From the NCBI GenBank assembly GCA_036023115.1, contig JAYKKT010000059.1:9572501-9636500 (forward strand): 64,000 nucleotides of DNA. Direction: 5' to 3'. Below are positions 56,301 to 63,896 of the stretch, in pieces. This DNA comes from Brasenia schreberi (Eukaryota > Streptophyta > Magnoliopsida > Nymphaeales > Cabombaceae). The position numbers and the translations under genes were made by a program. Below the pieces are notes generated by a model, which had not been told where the DNA came from, searched no databases, and saw nothing but the letters and a program-made list of their open reading frames with translations. The number at the start of each line of letters is the position of its first letter. The first letter of the stretch is position 1.

Positions 56301-59300
56301 GAGTTTCTAAATATTCATTTGAACTTTTTGTATTTTTACAGTGTTTCTGTAAACAAATAAGTATAATACTTTATCATAATATACTATATGATATACATGT
56401 ATTGGTACACCACATGATACCGAGTCCAGTATGATATTTACAATATTGATTGGTTTAATATTGTCTTTTTGGTATAGGGGTTCTAGATTGTGGAATGTGT
56501 TGGACCCTGTAGAGTTTATAGATTCTTGTTGCGTTGCAACACTTTGGTGTCTTTCAATGAATCTATTCTTTATTTATTTAAGAAAAAAAACAAGTCACCA
56601 ACGCACTTTCCTCTTACTGGAGACTCGCCATTGTCTATAATCCATGAACTTTGAAAATGATTGGTGTTCTTCTTCATAAATTTCATCACAATATAGTTCC
56701 AGATGCTCAGAGGCCAACATACATCTCTGGTATGCAAACATCCTCTCTGGATGGGTTTGCTTCAATGATGCAATAGTAACCTGAATCCAACTGTCTAAAA
56801 GATTTATCCAAATCCATCTATGCATAGAAAATACCCCACATTGTAAACAGTATTGCTCAGCAAAAGTTGCATTTTACTAAATTATGGCCCTTCACATCAT
56901 ATTTTGTGCATGGTAGCTTTCACAACCTCCACAAGGTTGAGCAACTAGCAATAGCAATAGCACAAATATGCTTGTAGAATGATGCACTCTAATTTTTCAG
57001 CAGTAGCACATTAGCTCTATCCTTTAGCTTCAGGAAAGTTGGAGACGTGGTATTTTACCTACTAAACATGTCACTCTTCTATGTTAACTTGAAAAGTTTG
57101 CTAAGATTACAGATAAACGGAATACTGACTGGATGAAGATGACAGATTCAAAGACAGAAATCTTAAAGGAGTATCGCAAGGAAACTATAATGAAAGGATT
57201 ACACAAGGCAGCACAAAGTTGGGCAACAGGTAAGATGTAAGGAGAGAAAAGCAACAGTTGTACCATGCCCATCCATCATCCATAAGTCATAAGGAACAAG
57301 GTGTATGTCAATTGATCTGGTCATTTTAGTTTTCCTATTATTTCCAACAATAAGCTCATATCCCACACCTCAACTAGAACGTTGAGGTCAATAGATATCT
57401 AGGCAACACAGAAACTCCTGGAAGAACTATTTCAAAATAAAGAAGACAAGCCCCTACAAAAAATTAACATTTCTAACCAAGAATGCATAACACATATATA
57501 GATGCTACTGAAATATCTGAAGCTATTGATGTTAATTATCACAAGGGTATAAATTTCAAAAATAAAGCAGCAGAAAGTTACCAATCTTTCACGCTCGGAT
57601 GGTCTTCCTGCAAAGCAGCTAGGTTTTATCCTCTTAATTGCAACATCTGACCCTTTCCATTTCCCATGATACACAGCCCCATAAGCACCAGACCCTAGTT
57701 CGCGAATCTCTTCGAGGTCTCTATTTTTAATTACCTATAACATAGAATTCTCAGAGAGAGAGAGAGAGATACAAGTAACTAAAGCTTGAAATGTACCTGC
57801 AGACCTCTCTTCACTGCTTCTTCTTCTGCCCTAGTCTGCTCAATCTTAGGAGTCGTTGGCTGGCAATCATTGAGGTCTTCATCCTATTTTCAACACACAT
57901 TTACATTCAGTAAAAACTGCAGAAGTTAATTGCAGACCAAAATACTGCAGCAAACCACATACATGCTCTAACTCATGGACAAGTGGTCCATCCGAGCCAG
58001 CACTTTTAGGTGGCTCCCCTGGATGATCATGTTCGTTATCGTGCATGCCATGCGCGCCATTATTCCCTTGACCTTGAATCTGTTGAATACCTTCAAGCTT
58101 TGCCTTCTTTACTGATGCAATTAACTCTGGTATGAAACTGAAACACTCGTCTGAAAGTTCCACATCGATCGATGCTCCCAGAGAAAGCTTATGTTCATGT
58201 TTTACAGAATCATCATTCCTTGCCATACCTTTTGACACAACGTCTTCTTCCCTATCACATCTAGGAGAATTGGTACTACTGGAATGAGGATCTGTCAGCG
58301 TTGAAGCCTGGTTTAACTGATACGACTGATCGCTTGTAATCTCTTGTTTTACCAATTTTTCTTCAGCAACGACATTCAAGTCCTTAAGCACGGTGTTACA
58401 CTCTGATGCAGCCGACAAACCCATTGTATTGAACTCTTGGACTGAAGATGAATATGTGACCTGTCTAGGATATGTAGTTTCTGCAAAACTTGGCATGTCC
58501 TTGTAAGGTTGAACACACGCTGGAGGCAACAGATTTGAGCTCTTGCCACTTTGGGTGAAATTGAAAGGCTTCTGACTAATGGCAGAAATGGATCCAGTGT
58601 CCGCACCAACTTCTTTAGGGAAGGCAGTAATATCAGCATTTGGTTCTTTGTCCCCAGCAAGATGAAGCATAGCCTGGTTAAAATTTCTGTTCAAGCTTAG
58701 GGCATCATCTGCTGAAGAAGCATCAAGTGGATTAACTATATACTGATTTCCACCTTGCACAACTCTAGCGTTTTCATTATCGGCCCCTAGCCTAGAGATT
58801 CCCACTGGTAAAGCCCTCAAGAACTCAGAACTTGCTGCACCATTTGCCTGTGATGGAGAATCTGATAAGTCATATGGAGGGCCACCATGGATAACAGTTT
58901 GCCCGATCTTTTGACAGGAATACGGAGGTCCAAGTGAGCCAAGAAAATTATCATCCTTACCAACATGAGCAGACAAGTTCCCATATCTTATTCCAAGATC
59001 ATCCTGAAGTATGGCATGGATATGAGGTGCAACTCCTAAATTTTCATGAAAACCTCCATTATTGAATTCGGCCGCAGCATTGACATGGTGAGGATTCTCC
59101 CGAATCATATAGTTCACAGGCAACACATGGCTATCGCAATGGGGAATAGGAACATATTGATCATTAAGCCTTTGTGCGCCAGATATATGACTTGTGGCTT
59201 CTTCTGGCCAATGGTTAACACGATGAGGGATCCAACCCCTCTCATGACCACTAATTTCCCCACGAATATGCTCGGACTCACGTTGCTGTCCTCGGAAAAT

Positions 59301-60605
59301 CCCATTCTCCTTCACATCAGGATTTAAGAGGGCTGCCTCCTGCAAATAGCGTTCCTTGCACTGACAACAGAACTTATCGAAACCATTTGCTTGATCCAGA
59401 TGAGCTTGTGCATACTTCCAGCGTGAATCAACATAGTGCCACTCCAGAAGAGCTTGATTTCTCTCGAAAGGCAAATGGCAATGTTCACATGTGATATTTC
59501 CTTCAAAAGGAGCTTGGTTCATAGGAAACTGAATGTTATTTGCATCACTCCTGATGGGATTGGCCTGTTGCATCATAGGCAAATTGTCGACCAGAGTAGA
59601 AGGACGGTCATAAGCCCCCTGACGCTGATGGCCTATTGCTGCAAAAGCATCAGCAACGTTGTGCCCATTACTACTGCTTTCATCAAACACCTTATCATGA
59701 AGATCAAGTGCCAGTAGGCCATGTTGGCCAGCGGAAGGGGAAGAACAGTATTCTGTAGGTGGCCTTGAGTCATTAAAAGGATGATGACTAGAGGAAGAAC
59801 AGCACGCAGGACTGCAGGAAAGCTCAAACTCATTATATCTTGGTGTATGTGACTGTGATGGTACTTCTAGCCCTCTGGCCATCCGAAGGTGTTTTAGATG
59901 CTGCAAATCAACAAATTCCATCTCATGATCCTGGAAAACAACCGGACCATTGCAATGGCTAATCAGCGGCGGATAAAGAACACCAAATTGGCCCAACGGA
60001 CCCAATTGGTGAGCATTATACTGTGGCGCCAACACTTCACAGTTTCTGTCTGCCGACTGGAACGACTCACTCTGCCCGCTCATCTCCGATTGTCTACCGA
60101 AATCTGACGGATCATTCAGGTTATTCAATGCGTCCACATACCTTCGCCGGCTCTCCATCTCGTCCGCATCAAATAGTGGCGAATCATCATCCATCTGTGA
60201 GAAGAGGAATATCCTGAGCCTCGTGAACCCATCGCTCTGACCCAATTTGTCGTACTCCTCCATCATATTGATCACATCGTCGTCGTTCACGACCGAAACC
60301 AGAGCGTCCAGGTCCTCCTCTGGCTGTTGATATTTCATCAGAGACGCGTATTCGAACAACTCCTTCATCCTCGCCATCAATTCCACAAATCTTATGTCCC
60401 GGGGGACGCTAACGATGCGCGTTTCTCCACCTACGTATCTGAGCTTCCCGTCGAGCGGTCTAGGAAGGATACTACCACCAAAACTACAGAGAAACTTTAC
60501 GCGAGGAACATCGTCGATAGTCTCCATCCCGTTCACCGCCTGGCTTTCGCTTCGTACGGAATCAAAACTTGAAGACCCTAACGATCCGTCACCAAGTCTA
60601 CACAT
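20233..60605 (-). CDS. PB1-domain Raf-like MAPKKK, B4 group (whole gene, 8 coding exons)
   Basis: Join on the minus strand: 60605-57963, 57883-57797, 57734-57582, 55079-54916, 54761-54614, 39379-39260, 34184-34097, 20399-20233; 3570 bases, 1189 aa plus stop, all introns GT-AG. PB1 domain at residues about 35-135; kinase domain about 911-1180 with Gly loop LGSGAYGAV (923-931), Lys944 in VAIK, Glu968 in helix C, HFDLKCEN (1044-1051), DLG (1068-1070) and MAPE (1091-1094). HFD and DLG in place of HRD and DFG are normal for this plant family. The layout matches B4 Raf-like kinases, which in Arabidopsis activate SnRK2 kinases under osmotic stress (family knowledge; the role here is inferred). The ATG at 60605 is the first in frame after a TAG at 60623-60621. 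TE insertions have swollen introns 5-7 without breaking the frame. Confidence 0.95.
20727..20835 (-). repeat. Copia-2 3' LTR, shortened
   Basis: Matches 32282 onward, beginning TGAAATAAATTAACC, but lacks about 80 bp in the middle and passes directly into RNase H coding sequence near 20824-20835. The short word caatcta-cttga occurs at both edges, so the end of pol and the rest of the LTR were probably lost by a deletion at this microhomology. Confidence 0.75.
21066..21786. mobile_element. TIR element copy 1 (non-autonomous DNA transposon)
   Basis: 721 bp with end repeats CTAAGTCACAC and, inverted, CTATGTCACAC (10 of 11), flanked by TTTGAGAA (21058-21065) and TCTGAGAA (21787-21794), a likely 8-bp duplication. 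Subterminal parts carry repeats of the gtgtcg/gcaccc type. It lies within the Copia-2 RNase H gene. No transposase. The 8-bp duplication suggests hAT, but the copy at 34746 seems to have 10 bp, so the superfamily is open. Confidence 0.7.
22647..25905 (-). mobile_element. LINE C, RTE clade, near full length, broken
   Basis: Family 3' end with TTG tail at 22647, 5' end near 25905 lacking the first about 7 bases. Endonuclease pieces at 25476-25189 and 25149-24928, linker 24691-24200, RT 24257-23643 and 23676-22990, C-terminal 22993-22799. A one-base loss near 23670 shifts the frame at the same place as in LINE F. No target-site duplication is visible, and about 70 bp of the host Copia-2 gene appear to be missing at the insertion point. 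Confidence 0.92.
28529..31604 (-). mobile_element. hAT-superfamily DNA transposon, decayed
   Basis: 3076 bp with ends CAGTGTTGTTCG and, inverted, CAGTGTTACCCG, flanked by CCGCGGAT (28521-28528) and CCATGGAT (31605-31612), an 8-bp duplication matching at 6. CAGTGTT-like ends and 8-bp duplications are hAT hallmarks. Near both ends are repeated gtatcgtatcg words, possible transposase binding sites. Inserted in the 5' leader of Copia-2. Confidence 0.85.
29569..31170 (-). pseudogene. hAT transposase remnant
   Basis: From high to low coordinates: a BED-zinc-finger-like stretch (DDPAWQWG, about 31140-31060), then 30625-30356 with KFREKLLDK and WKETGCTIM, typical of the DUF659 part of plant hAT transposases, then 29838-29569 with [20 protein letters not shown], the region before the dimerisation domain. 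Many stops and frameshifts. It would have cut and moved hAT elements; this copy cannot. Confidence 0.8.
31613..32268 (-). other. Copia-2 leader upstream of the hAT insertion
   Basis: Non-coding element leader between the primer-binding site and the hAT element. Frames of 67-74 codons here show no domain. Confidence 0.6.
32269..32281 (-). other. Copia-2 primer-binding site
   Basis: Minus strand TGGTATTAGAGCC differs by one base from TGGTATCAGAGCC, the initiator tRNA-Met primer site of plant LTR elements, and abuts the LTR end without a spacer. Confidence 0.85.
32282..32554 (-). repeat. Copia-2 5' LTR
   Basis: 273 bp, TG...CA ends, flanked outside by ACTAG (32555-32559) and inside by the primer-binding site. 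Its start matches 20727-20835. Confidence 0.85.
32995..33105 (-). mobile_element. tRNA-derived SINE, copy 2 (diverged)
   Basis: Minus strand shares with the SINE at 17808-17926 the GGCAGGG segment, a box-B-like GTGAGTTTGACAC and the 3' CTTCGGCCTCC...TTGTAACC block. More diverged and with no clear duplication, so it is older. Confidence 0.6.
33612..33663 (-). mobile_element. 52-bp LINE 3' stub of a related RTE family
   Basis: Minus strand carries AGCCAACCC...GGCTTGGTTTTGG, clearly related to the 3' end of the main LINE family but not identical. AGCAATCCAGC repeats exactly at 33601-33611 and 33664-33674. This is a complete, extremely 5'-truncated insertion. Confidence 0.75.
34097..34184 (-). 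CDS. Raf-like kinase exon 7
   Basis: 88 bases (1106-1134 plus first base of codon 1135): [20 protein letters not shown], the helix F region, to CAAII. Acceptor TTTAG|ATT, donor ATTG|GTATCT, phase 1. The 13.7-kb intron 7 follows. Confidence 0.95.
34746..35783. mobile_element. TIR element copy 2 (non-autonomous DNA transposon)
   Basis: 1038 bp, ends CTGTCACAC and (inverted) CTAAGTCACAC, same subterminal blocks as 21066-21786 in opposite orientation. CTACCAACCT (34736-34745) and CTAACAACCT (35784-35793) flank it within LINE J. The interior differs from copy 1 and contains the 5' end of the LINE family (34833-34976). Frames inside, such as 35291-35690, have no known domain. Confidence 0.7.
34833..34976 (-). 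mobile_element. LINE 5'-end fragment inside the TIR element
   Basis: Minus strand matches the first about 140 bp of the RTE family, from the start AACTCC through the CATGGATT start-codon region, then stops. Ordinary LINE insertions keep the 3' end, so a lone 5' end implies capture or a later deletion. Confidence 0.8.
36838..38945 (-). mobile_element. LINE D, RTE clade, 5'-truncated
   Basis: About 2.1 kb, from the family 3' tail at 36838 to a truncation in the endonuclease-RT linker at 38945. The duplication GTCTCCAAAGTTTCAAGTAC is perfect over 20 bp at 36818-36837 and 38946-38965. RT pieces at 38083-37847 and 37801-37589 and a C-terminal piece at 37261-36965 are separated by lesions. Shares the variant YEKL with LINEs G and H against LEKL in the others. 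In intron 6, sense to the kinase gene. Confidence 0.94.
39093..39132 (-). mobile_element. 40-bp LINE 3' stub
   Basis: Forty bases from the very 3' end of the main LINE family (minus strand CTAGTATGGAAAAGGCTTAG then TTG units) between exact copies of TGGAACTAGATA at 39081-39092 and 39133-39144. It is 130 bp from exon 6, inside intron 6. Confidence 0.85.
39260..39379 (-). CDS. Raf-like kinase exon 6 (activation segment)
   Basis: 40 codons (1066-1105) starting IGDLGLSKV with metal-binding Asp1068, then [20 protein letters not shown] with conserved phosphorylatable Thr/Ser positions, ending MVTEK. Acceptor AATCAG|ATT, donor AAA|GTAAGC. It lies alone between introns of 15.2 and 5.1 kb. Confidence 0.95.
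39380..41804. other. intron 5 sequence next to exon 6
   Basis: No gene or recognisable transposon. AT-rich, probably ancestral intron. Small frames (39676-41086) have no domain. Confidence 0.5.
42714..43143 (+). repeat. left LTR of the non-coding LTR element
   Basis: 430 bp, TG...CA. Contains a TATA-like TATATATACTCC near 42950 followed by CAATAAAGT, so promoter and poly(A) signals are close together as usual in short LTRs. GC-rich segment with several gccgttgg/ccaacggc words at 42740-42880. Confidence 0.88.
46640..47060 (+). repeat. tandem repeats around TTGGCCTTTTGTTG
   Basis: The phrase TTGGCCTTTTGTTG recurs at spacings of roughly 50-130 bases, followed by variants of aaatctttgtgattaag and atgtttcatg. 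Related units occur earlier at 45335-45425. Confidence 0.75.
47225..47530 (+). repeat. tandem repeats around AAAAGCTTGTTTG
   Basis: Five to six diverged units of about 55 bases built from ccttaaaaagcttgtttg and a ttgag(c/t)tt segment. Confidence 0.75.
47930..48360 (+). repeat. right LTR of the non-coding LTR element
   Basis: 431 bp, aligned end to end with 42714-43143, with about 30-35 substitutions and a few one-base indels. Preceded by TGAGGGGGG. Confidence 0.88.
48463..48984 (+). mobile_element. LINE H, RTE clade, 5'-truncated, directly behind LINE G
   Basis: Starts within the family sequence GGTTAAAATGGAGAGG immediately after the TTG tail of LINE G and ends with its own tail near 48984. 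Codes only the C-terminal region ([16 protein letters not shown]), with a TGG-to-TAG stop at about 48642 that LINE G also has. No separate duplication is visible between G and H. Confidence 0.85.
48985..50386. other. intron 5 sequence between LINEs H and F
   Basis: No gene. It holds the 35-bp LINE stub at 49784-49818. The rest is unrecognised. Confidence 0.55.
49784..49818 (+). mobile_element. 35-bp LINE 3' stub
   Basis: Thirty-five bases (AGTATGGAAAAAGGCTTAG plus TTG units) from the LINE 3' end between exact copies of AATATCACAAAGAG at 49770-49783 and 49819-49832. The shortest insertion of this family in the window. Confidence 0.88.
50548..52713 (+). CDS. LINE F endonuclease plus RT, first part
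   Basis: 721 codons from the family ATG ([10 protein letters not shown]). APE-like endonuclease at residues about 95-335 ([40 protein letters not shown]), a basic linker about 340-500, and the first RT blocks ([42 protein letters not shown]). It ends in EKEVSH because an A run at 52694-52698 has five A where the open copy LINE E has six. The enzyme would nick DNA and prime cDNA synthesis at the nick. Intact apart from this frameshift. Confidence 0.9.
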   Translation: MDYKNYEHCFGAFPPSDVLQSPNAVRSKQGPLHFRPNVVNQLQRGFPHHGRVWVKKLVPLHCRLNVVKNFQRGSPHFDYGRMRGVRKLVLDNKIRIGSWNIGTLSGKLMEVVDTMIRRKIHILCLQETKWVGEKAKEIEDTGSKLWYSGKEKARNGVGIIINKDLKESVVDIQRYGDRIMTLKLVLGVEVLNIVCAYAPQVGLEDSIKTVFWEELDKVFQKIPQREMICLGGDLNGHVGKEALGYQGIHGNFGYGDINEEGREILNFAMSFDLFIVNTIFKKRDEHLITYKSGLSQTQIDYFICRKKDRACCKDCKVIPGESLTTQHRLLVMDLQIKKWTKKKRVHRAIRTKWWNLKSEKEDIFKQKVLQGDVWNYVGTPSDMWNNMAIHIRKVAKDVLGVSKGGVPAQKEAWWWSEVVQNKIKAKRACYKLHYAKKTSETLEAYKKAKKEAKKAVSEAKAKIWEDLYKKLNSKEGERDIFRIARARDKKTKDLNYVRCIKDEDEKILVANDDIRNRWKNYFYNLFNENNDVSISLGDLAKSEKYINHNFYRRIQKNEVKEALKHMKSGKSVGPDNIPIEVWKILGEIGITWLTRLFNEIWKNQKMPEEWRASTLIPIYKNKGDIQNCANYRGIKLMSHTMKLWERIIERRLRQVSSTTENQFGFMPGRSTIEAIHLLRRLMEHFRAKKKDLHMIFIDLEKAYDRVPREVLWRTLEKEVSH
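52680..53678 (+). CDS. LINE F RT, second part, in the +1 overlapping frame
   Basis: Continues the RT just past the A run: [13 protein letters not shown], the catalytic FADDIVL, then [29 protein letters not shown] and [10 protein letters not shown] of the RTE C-terminal region, ending HVADPV, 30 bp before the tail. No stop within 310 codons after the junction. Real translation would need frameshifting, or the missing A is a sequencing error; the first Met of this frame is not a likely start. Confidence 0.88.
   Translation: MENFGKRGIPLTYINLIRDMYDGAKTCVRTHEGTTDFFEVNIGLHQGSTLSPYLFIMVMDELTKHIQDEVPWCMLFADDIVLVEESKEKVNRKLELWRETLENKGLRLSRTKTEYMECKFDHLATSEDIEIKIGTHCIPQKESFKYLGSIFQSDGRIDGDVTHRINAGWLKWRGASGILCDKKIPLKLKGKYYRAAVRPAMFYGSECWTVNHQHVQKMSVTEMKMLRWMSGHTRKDRIHNEVIRNKLGVAPIEDKMREHRLRWFGHIERRSKEEPVRRLENLNLESIKRGRGRPQKCWKETIKNDLAYWELTANMAHDRDLWKQRIHVADPV
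53726..54613. other. intron 5 sequence next to exon 5
   Basis: No gene or transposon recognised. Frames at 54243-54611 have no domain. Confidence 0.5.
54614..54761 (-). CDS. Raf-like kinase exon 5 (catalytic loop)
   Basis: 148 bases completing Arg1016 and coding 1017-1065, with GMEYLH and the catalytic [10 protein letters not shown] (Asp1046). Acceptor GAACAG|A, donor AAG|GTATGT. The 15.2-kb intron 5 follows. Confidence 0.95.
54916..55079 (-). CDS. Raf-like kinase exon 4 (helix C)
   Basis: 164 bases, residues 962 to the split codon 1016. Begins [11 protein letters not shown] with helix-C Glu968, then [12 protein letters not shown] and the hinge [11 protein letters not shown]. Acceptor TTTAG|ATC, donor GACAG|GTTGAC, phase 2. 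Confidence 0.95.
55080..57581. other. intron 3 of the kinase gene
   Basis: 2.5 kb with the deleted LINE I (55520-55718). The remainder is AT-rich. A minus-strand frame at 56825-56595 was considered as an exon, but exons 3 and 4 join perfectly without it. Confidence 0.7.
55520..55718 (+). mobile_element. LINE I, internally deleted derivative (about 200 bp)
   Basis: The first about 110 bp of the LINE family, to the CATGGATT start region, are joined through an A run to the last about 60-75 bp (AAAGAATCCATGTAGCCGAC to the tail, here TTGTAG units). About 3 kb are missing. The word ACAAA occurs at both edges in full copies. Possible duplication AGAATTAAA (55494-55502, 55719-55727), with extra bases between it and the element. 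Confidence 0.85.
57582..57734 (-). CDS. Raf-like kinase exon 3 (Gly loop, VAIK)
   Basis: 51 codons (911-961): [20 protein letters not shown] begins the kinase domain and [10 protein letters not shown] holds the ATP-anchoring Lys944. Acceptor TTATAG|GTA, donor TTG|GTAACT, phase 0 at both ends. Intron 2 is 62 bp. Confidence 0.95.
57797..57883 (-). CDS. Raf-like kinase exon 2
   Basis: 29 codons (882-910), DEDLNDCQP... to ...KRGLQ, a charged linker before the kinase. Acceptor AAAATAG|GAT, donor CAG|GTACAT; intron 1 is only 79 bp. The frame also runs open through intron 1 from exon 1, so intron retention would extend the protein by a short tail before a stop. Confidence 0.9.
57963..60605 (-). CDS. 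Raf-like kinase exon 1 (PB1 and middle region)
   Basis: Codes residues 1-881. The PB1 fold (about 35-135) includes VKFLCSFGG, the YVGGETRIV segment and an acidic D/E-rich stretch near 97-120; PB1 domains mediate protein pairing. The rest is long, polar and low in complexity, as usual between PB1 and kinase in this family. Two CXXC pairs (about residues 375-378 and 414-417) are noted under findings. Donor CAT|GTATGT at 57962; phase 0. Confidence 0.95.
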
Positions 60606-61130
60606 GAGGATTCCAAACAACTAGATTGAAATCCTAAAAGGAGTCCCCCTCCAATCCATGAATTCAATCTCAACTTCTAAGAAATCCAAAATTCCATTCA
60701 CAAGCACCATCAATCGCGATCAAGAAACTCCTTTCCGTAATCAGTCACCATCATCACGATAGAAACGTCAAGAACTTGAACGATTATACTGCAAGAACAA
60801 ACCAAAATCAAGTAGGGAAACCGAAACATAATACAACCAGTATCCGACAGGAGAATTGATTCCGTAAGAACCAGAAGCTATCGAAGCCCAATATAAAAGA
60901 AAGAGATCCTAATACAAAATCGCCAGAAAGAATAGAAAATCGATCAGTAACTGATCAATTACCTGAAAATTACCGGCTTGTGGCGTCCGACTCGCTAATG
61001 AACACGCACACCAATCCCGAAAATCCTTCGAAAAATCTTCCTCCTCCTCCTCCTCCTCCGCTCCCTAGACCAAAAGGCCGGGAGAGAAGCAAAAATAAAA
61101 AACGGAAAAAACAAAATCTAGAAAAATAAA
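60606..61130 (-). promoter_or_regulatory. 5' leader of the kinase gene with a likely intron
   Basis: Minus strand shows a donor CAG|GTAATT (GT at 60962-60961) and a pyrimidine-rich acceptor TTGTTCTTGCAG ending at 60789, giving a likely 174-bp leader intron. An upstream exon would contain a GGA repeat near 61043-61062. Stops close all frames before the ATG at 60605. The transcription start is not visible. Confidence 0.5.
60621..60754 (-). promoter_or_regulatory. two overlapping upstream ORFs
   Basis: uORF1 60754-60710 (14 codons plus stop, MMVTDYGKEFLDRD) ends in TGA, whose last bases overlap the ATG of uORF2 at 60710-60708 (TGATG). uORF2 (29 codons, MVLVNGILDF...) stops at 60621, 15 bases before the main ATG. 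If transcribed, they would limit scanning to the kinase start. Confidence 0.45.
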
Positions 61131-61721
61131 AACAAAGCGTTTTATTTATTATTTCTGGTGCCCGAAATTACATCTGCCAGCATAAATCATGAGCCCAAAA
61201 TCTTGTTCGTCATTCACGTCGCTACCTTAATTTTCACTTTTCTGTCAAAGCCAAATCTTCGTTGTAGCCCAACGTCTCAAACGGAGTGACGTTCTTCTAC
61301 GTCCATCGAAGGCGCGCTACGAAATAATACGTGGCGATGGTGTTTGCAACCGCTTTTTGTCAGGTTGCTTTTCACTTTCTCTCTTGGGCCTTCTTTATTT
61401 TGTGTTTTATTAGTTTAAAGAGCAAAAAGCAAAATCACAATATAACTTGAATATCGAGTGTCATATCAGGCACAAATAATCTGATCAATATGATGTTGCA
61501 AAGCCGGTGCTGGGAGAGCTTTAACCTCATAGGTGGCCGGCCAGGCTCGAACCAGAATAGCCGGGGTCCTTCGAGCTTCTCAATACCAACAAGGGGGGTG
61601 TGCGTAGCAAAAATGCATGATAGCATTTGTAAACAAATTTCAACCATTTAATTTAAAAGTTGGATGGCTCGAATTTAAATTTAAAAAAACAATTTTGTAT
61701 ATTTTAAATTAAATCTCAACC
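61131..61721. other. upstream region of the kinase gene
   Basis: Presumed promoter. No sure TATA box. 61440-61650 contains a GC-richer stretch (ggccggccaggctcgaacc) that resembles the edge of a decayed repeat. LINE E ends this interval. Confidence 0.4.
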
Positions 61722-61736
61722 ATCTATTTTTCTAAA

Positions 61737-63896
61737 TACAAATAAAAAAAATGGACAAAAAAGAAAAGAGTGCATCGAGCTATTCGGACTAAATGGTGGA
61801 ACCTCAAAAGCGAGAAAGAAGATATATTTAAACAGAAAGTCCTTCAAGGAGATGTTTGAAATTATGTTGGCACACCCTCTAATATGTGGAACAATATGGC
61901 TATACATATTAGGAAAGTGCCGAAAGATGTGTTAGGTGTATCTAAGGGAGGTGTACCGACACAAAAAGAAGCTTGGTGGTGGAGTGAAGTAGTACAAAAT
62001 AAAATCAAGGCAAAGAGGGCATGTTACAAATTACATTATGCTAAGAAAACTAGTGAAACTTTAGAAGCTTATAAGAAAGCAAAGAAGGAAGCAAAAAAGG
62101 TCGTTAGTAAAGCAAAAGCTAAGATTTGGGAGGACTTATATAAAAAACTCAACTCAAAAGAGGGTGAAAGAGATATTTTTAGGATAGCTAGGGCTAGAGA
62201 TAAGAAAACTAAAGATCTTAATTATGTTAGATGCATAAAAGACGAGGATGAAAAAATTCTAGTGGCAGATGATGATATAAGAAATAGATGGAAAAACTAT
62301 TTTTATAATCTTTTTAATGAAAATAAAGATGTTAGTATTAGTTTAGGAGATTTAGCCAAGTCAGAAAAGTATATAAACCACAATTTCTACCGACGTATTC
62401 AAAAGAATGAAGTCAAAGAGGCTCTTAAACATATGAAGAGTGGTAAATCAGTAGGACTAGATAATATTCCTATAGAAGTTTGGAAAATACTAGGAGAAAT
62501 AGGAATCACTTGGCTTACAAGACTATTTAATGAAATATGGAAAAACCAAAAGATGCCCGAGGAATGGAGAGCAAGTACACTTATACCTGTATATAAGAAC
62601 AAGGGAGACATTCAAAATTGTGCGAATTATCGAGCTATCAAGTTAATGAGTCATACTATGAAATTATGGGAAAGAATTATCGAACGTAGGTTAAGACAAG
62701 TATCAAGTACAACAGAGAACCAATTTGGATTTATGCCAGGTAGATCTACTATTGAAGCGATTCACCTTTTGAGACGTCTTATGGAACATTTTAAAGCAAA
62801 AAAGAAAGACCTTCACATGATCTTTATTGATCTAGAAAAAGCTTATGATAGGGTACCGAGGGAGGTTCTTTGGAGAACTTTGGAAAAAAGAGGTATCCCA
62901 TTGACATATATTAACCTTATAAGAGACATGTATGATGGTGCAAAAACATGTGTGAGTACTCATGAAGGAACGACAGACTTCTTTGAAGTTAATATTGGGT
63001 TACATCAAGGATCAACTTTAAGTCCATACTTATTTATAATGGTGATGGATGAGTTAACAAAACATATTCAAGATGAAGTACCTTGGTATATGTTATTTGC
63101 AGATGACATTGTATTAGTGGAGGAGTCTAAGGAAAAAGTTAATAGAAAATTGGAACTATGGAGAGAAACATTAGAAAACAAAGGCCTCCGATTTAGTAGA
63201 ACAAAGACAGAATATATGGAATGTAAGTTTGATCATTTGGCTACTTCAGAGGACATAGAAATTAAAATTGGCACACATTGCATTCCCCAAAAGGAAAGTT
63301 TTAAATACCTAGGGTCAATTTTTCAAAGTGATGGAAGAATTGATGGAGATGTTACACATAGAATTAATGCTGGTTGGTTAAAATGGAGAGGAGCATCAGG
63401 TATTCTTTGTGATAAGAAGATACCATTAAAATTAAAAGGTAAATATTATAGAGCAGCAATTAGGCCTGCCATGTTTTATGGTTCTGAGTGTTGGGCAGTT
63501 AATCATCAACATGTACAAAAGATGTCTGTGATAGAAATGAAGATGTTGAGATGGATGAGTGGTCATATAAGAAAAGACCGTATACATAATGAGGTTATTA
63601 GAAACAAATTAGGAGTAGCACAAATAGAGGATAAAATGAGAGAACATCGTTTAAGATGGTTTGGACATATAGAAAGAAGATCAAAAGAAGAACCTGTAAG
63701 AAGGTTAGAAAAACTAAATTTGGAAAGTATTAAAAGAGGTAGAGGACGACCACAAAAGTGTTGGAAAGAAACAATAAAGAATGATCTAGCTTATTGGGAG
63801 TTAACTGCTAACATGGCACACGATAGGGATCTGTGGAAACAAAGAACCCATGTAGCCGACCCCATCTAGTATGGGAAAAGGCTTAGTTGTTGTTGT
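61737..63896 (+). mobile_element. LINE E, RTE clade, 5'-truncated with open RT frame
   Basis: About 2.16 kb, truncated in the endonuclease-RT linker, with a TTG tail. ATCTATTTTTCTAAA repeats exactly at 61722-61736 and 63897-63911. Lies about 0.6 kb upstream of the kinase leader, pointing away from it. Confidence 0.95.
61884..63869 (+). CDS. LINE E reverse transcriptase, uninterrupted
   Basis: 661 codons: basic linker, then RT blocks [52 protein letters not shown], and the RTE C-terminal part ([18 protein letters not shown]) to HVADPI. A TGG-to-TGA stop at about 61858 precedes the frame, and the endonuclease is absent, so it is dead on arrival as an element though the RT domain itself looks whole. 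It has six A where LINE F has five and so shows the normal reading frame. No element promoter remains. Confidence 0.88.
   Translation: MWNNMAIHIRKVPKDVLGVSKGGVPTQKEAWWWSEVVQNKIKAKRACYKLHYAKKTSETLEAYKKAKKEAKKVVSKAKAKIWEDLYKKLNSKEGERDIFRIARARDKKTKDLNYVRCIKDEDEKILVADDDIRNRWKNYFYNLFNENKDVSISLGDLAKSEKYINHNFYRRIQKNEVKEALKHMKSGKSVGLDNIPIEVWKILGEIGITWLTRLFNEIWKNQKMPEEWRASTLIPVYKNKGDIQNCANYRAIKLMSHTMKLWERIIERRLRQVSSTTENQFGFMPGRSTIEAIHLLRRLMEHFKAKKKDLHMIFIDLEKAYDRVPREVLWRTLEKRGIPLTYINLIRDMYDGAKTCVSTHEGTTDFFEVNIGLHQGSTLSPYLFIMVMDELTKHIQDEVPWYMLFADDIVLVEESKEKVNRKLELWRETLENKGLRFSRTKTEYMECKFDHLATSEDIEIKIGTHCIPQKESFKYLGSIFQSDGRIDGDVTHRINAGWLKWRGASGILCDKKIPLKLKGKYYRAAIRPAMFYGSECWAVNHQHVQKMSVIEMKMLRWMSGHIRKDRIHNEVIRNKLGVAQIEDKMREHRLRWFGHIERRSKEEPVRRLEKLNLESIKRGRGRPQKCWKETIKNDLAYWELTANMAHDRDLWKQRTHVADPI

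Noticed and set aside
56595..56825. minus-strand frame in intron 3 as an extra exon
   Set aside because: Exons 3 and 4 already join in frame to a complete kinase N-lobe; this frame has no kinase similarity.
60606..60620. kinase start at a TTG five codons upstream of the ATG
   Set aside because: Nuclear plant genes start at ATG; the first in-frame ATG after the stop is at 60605.
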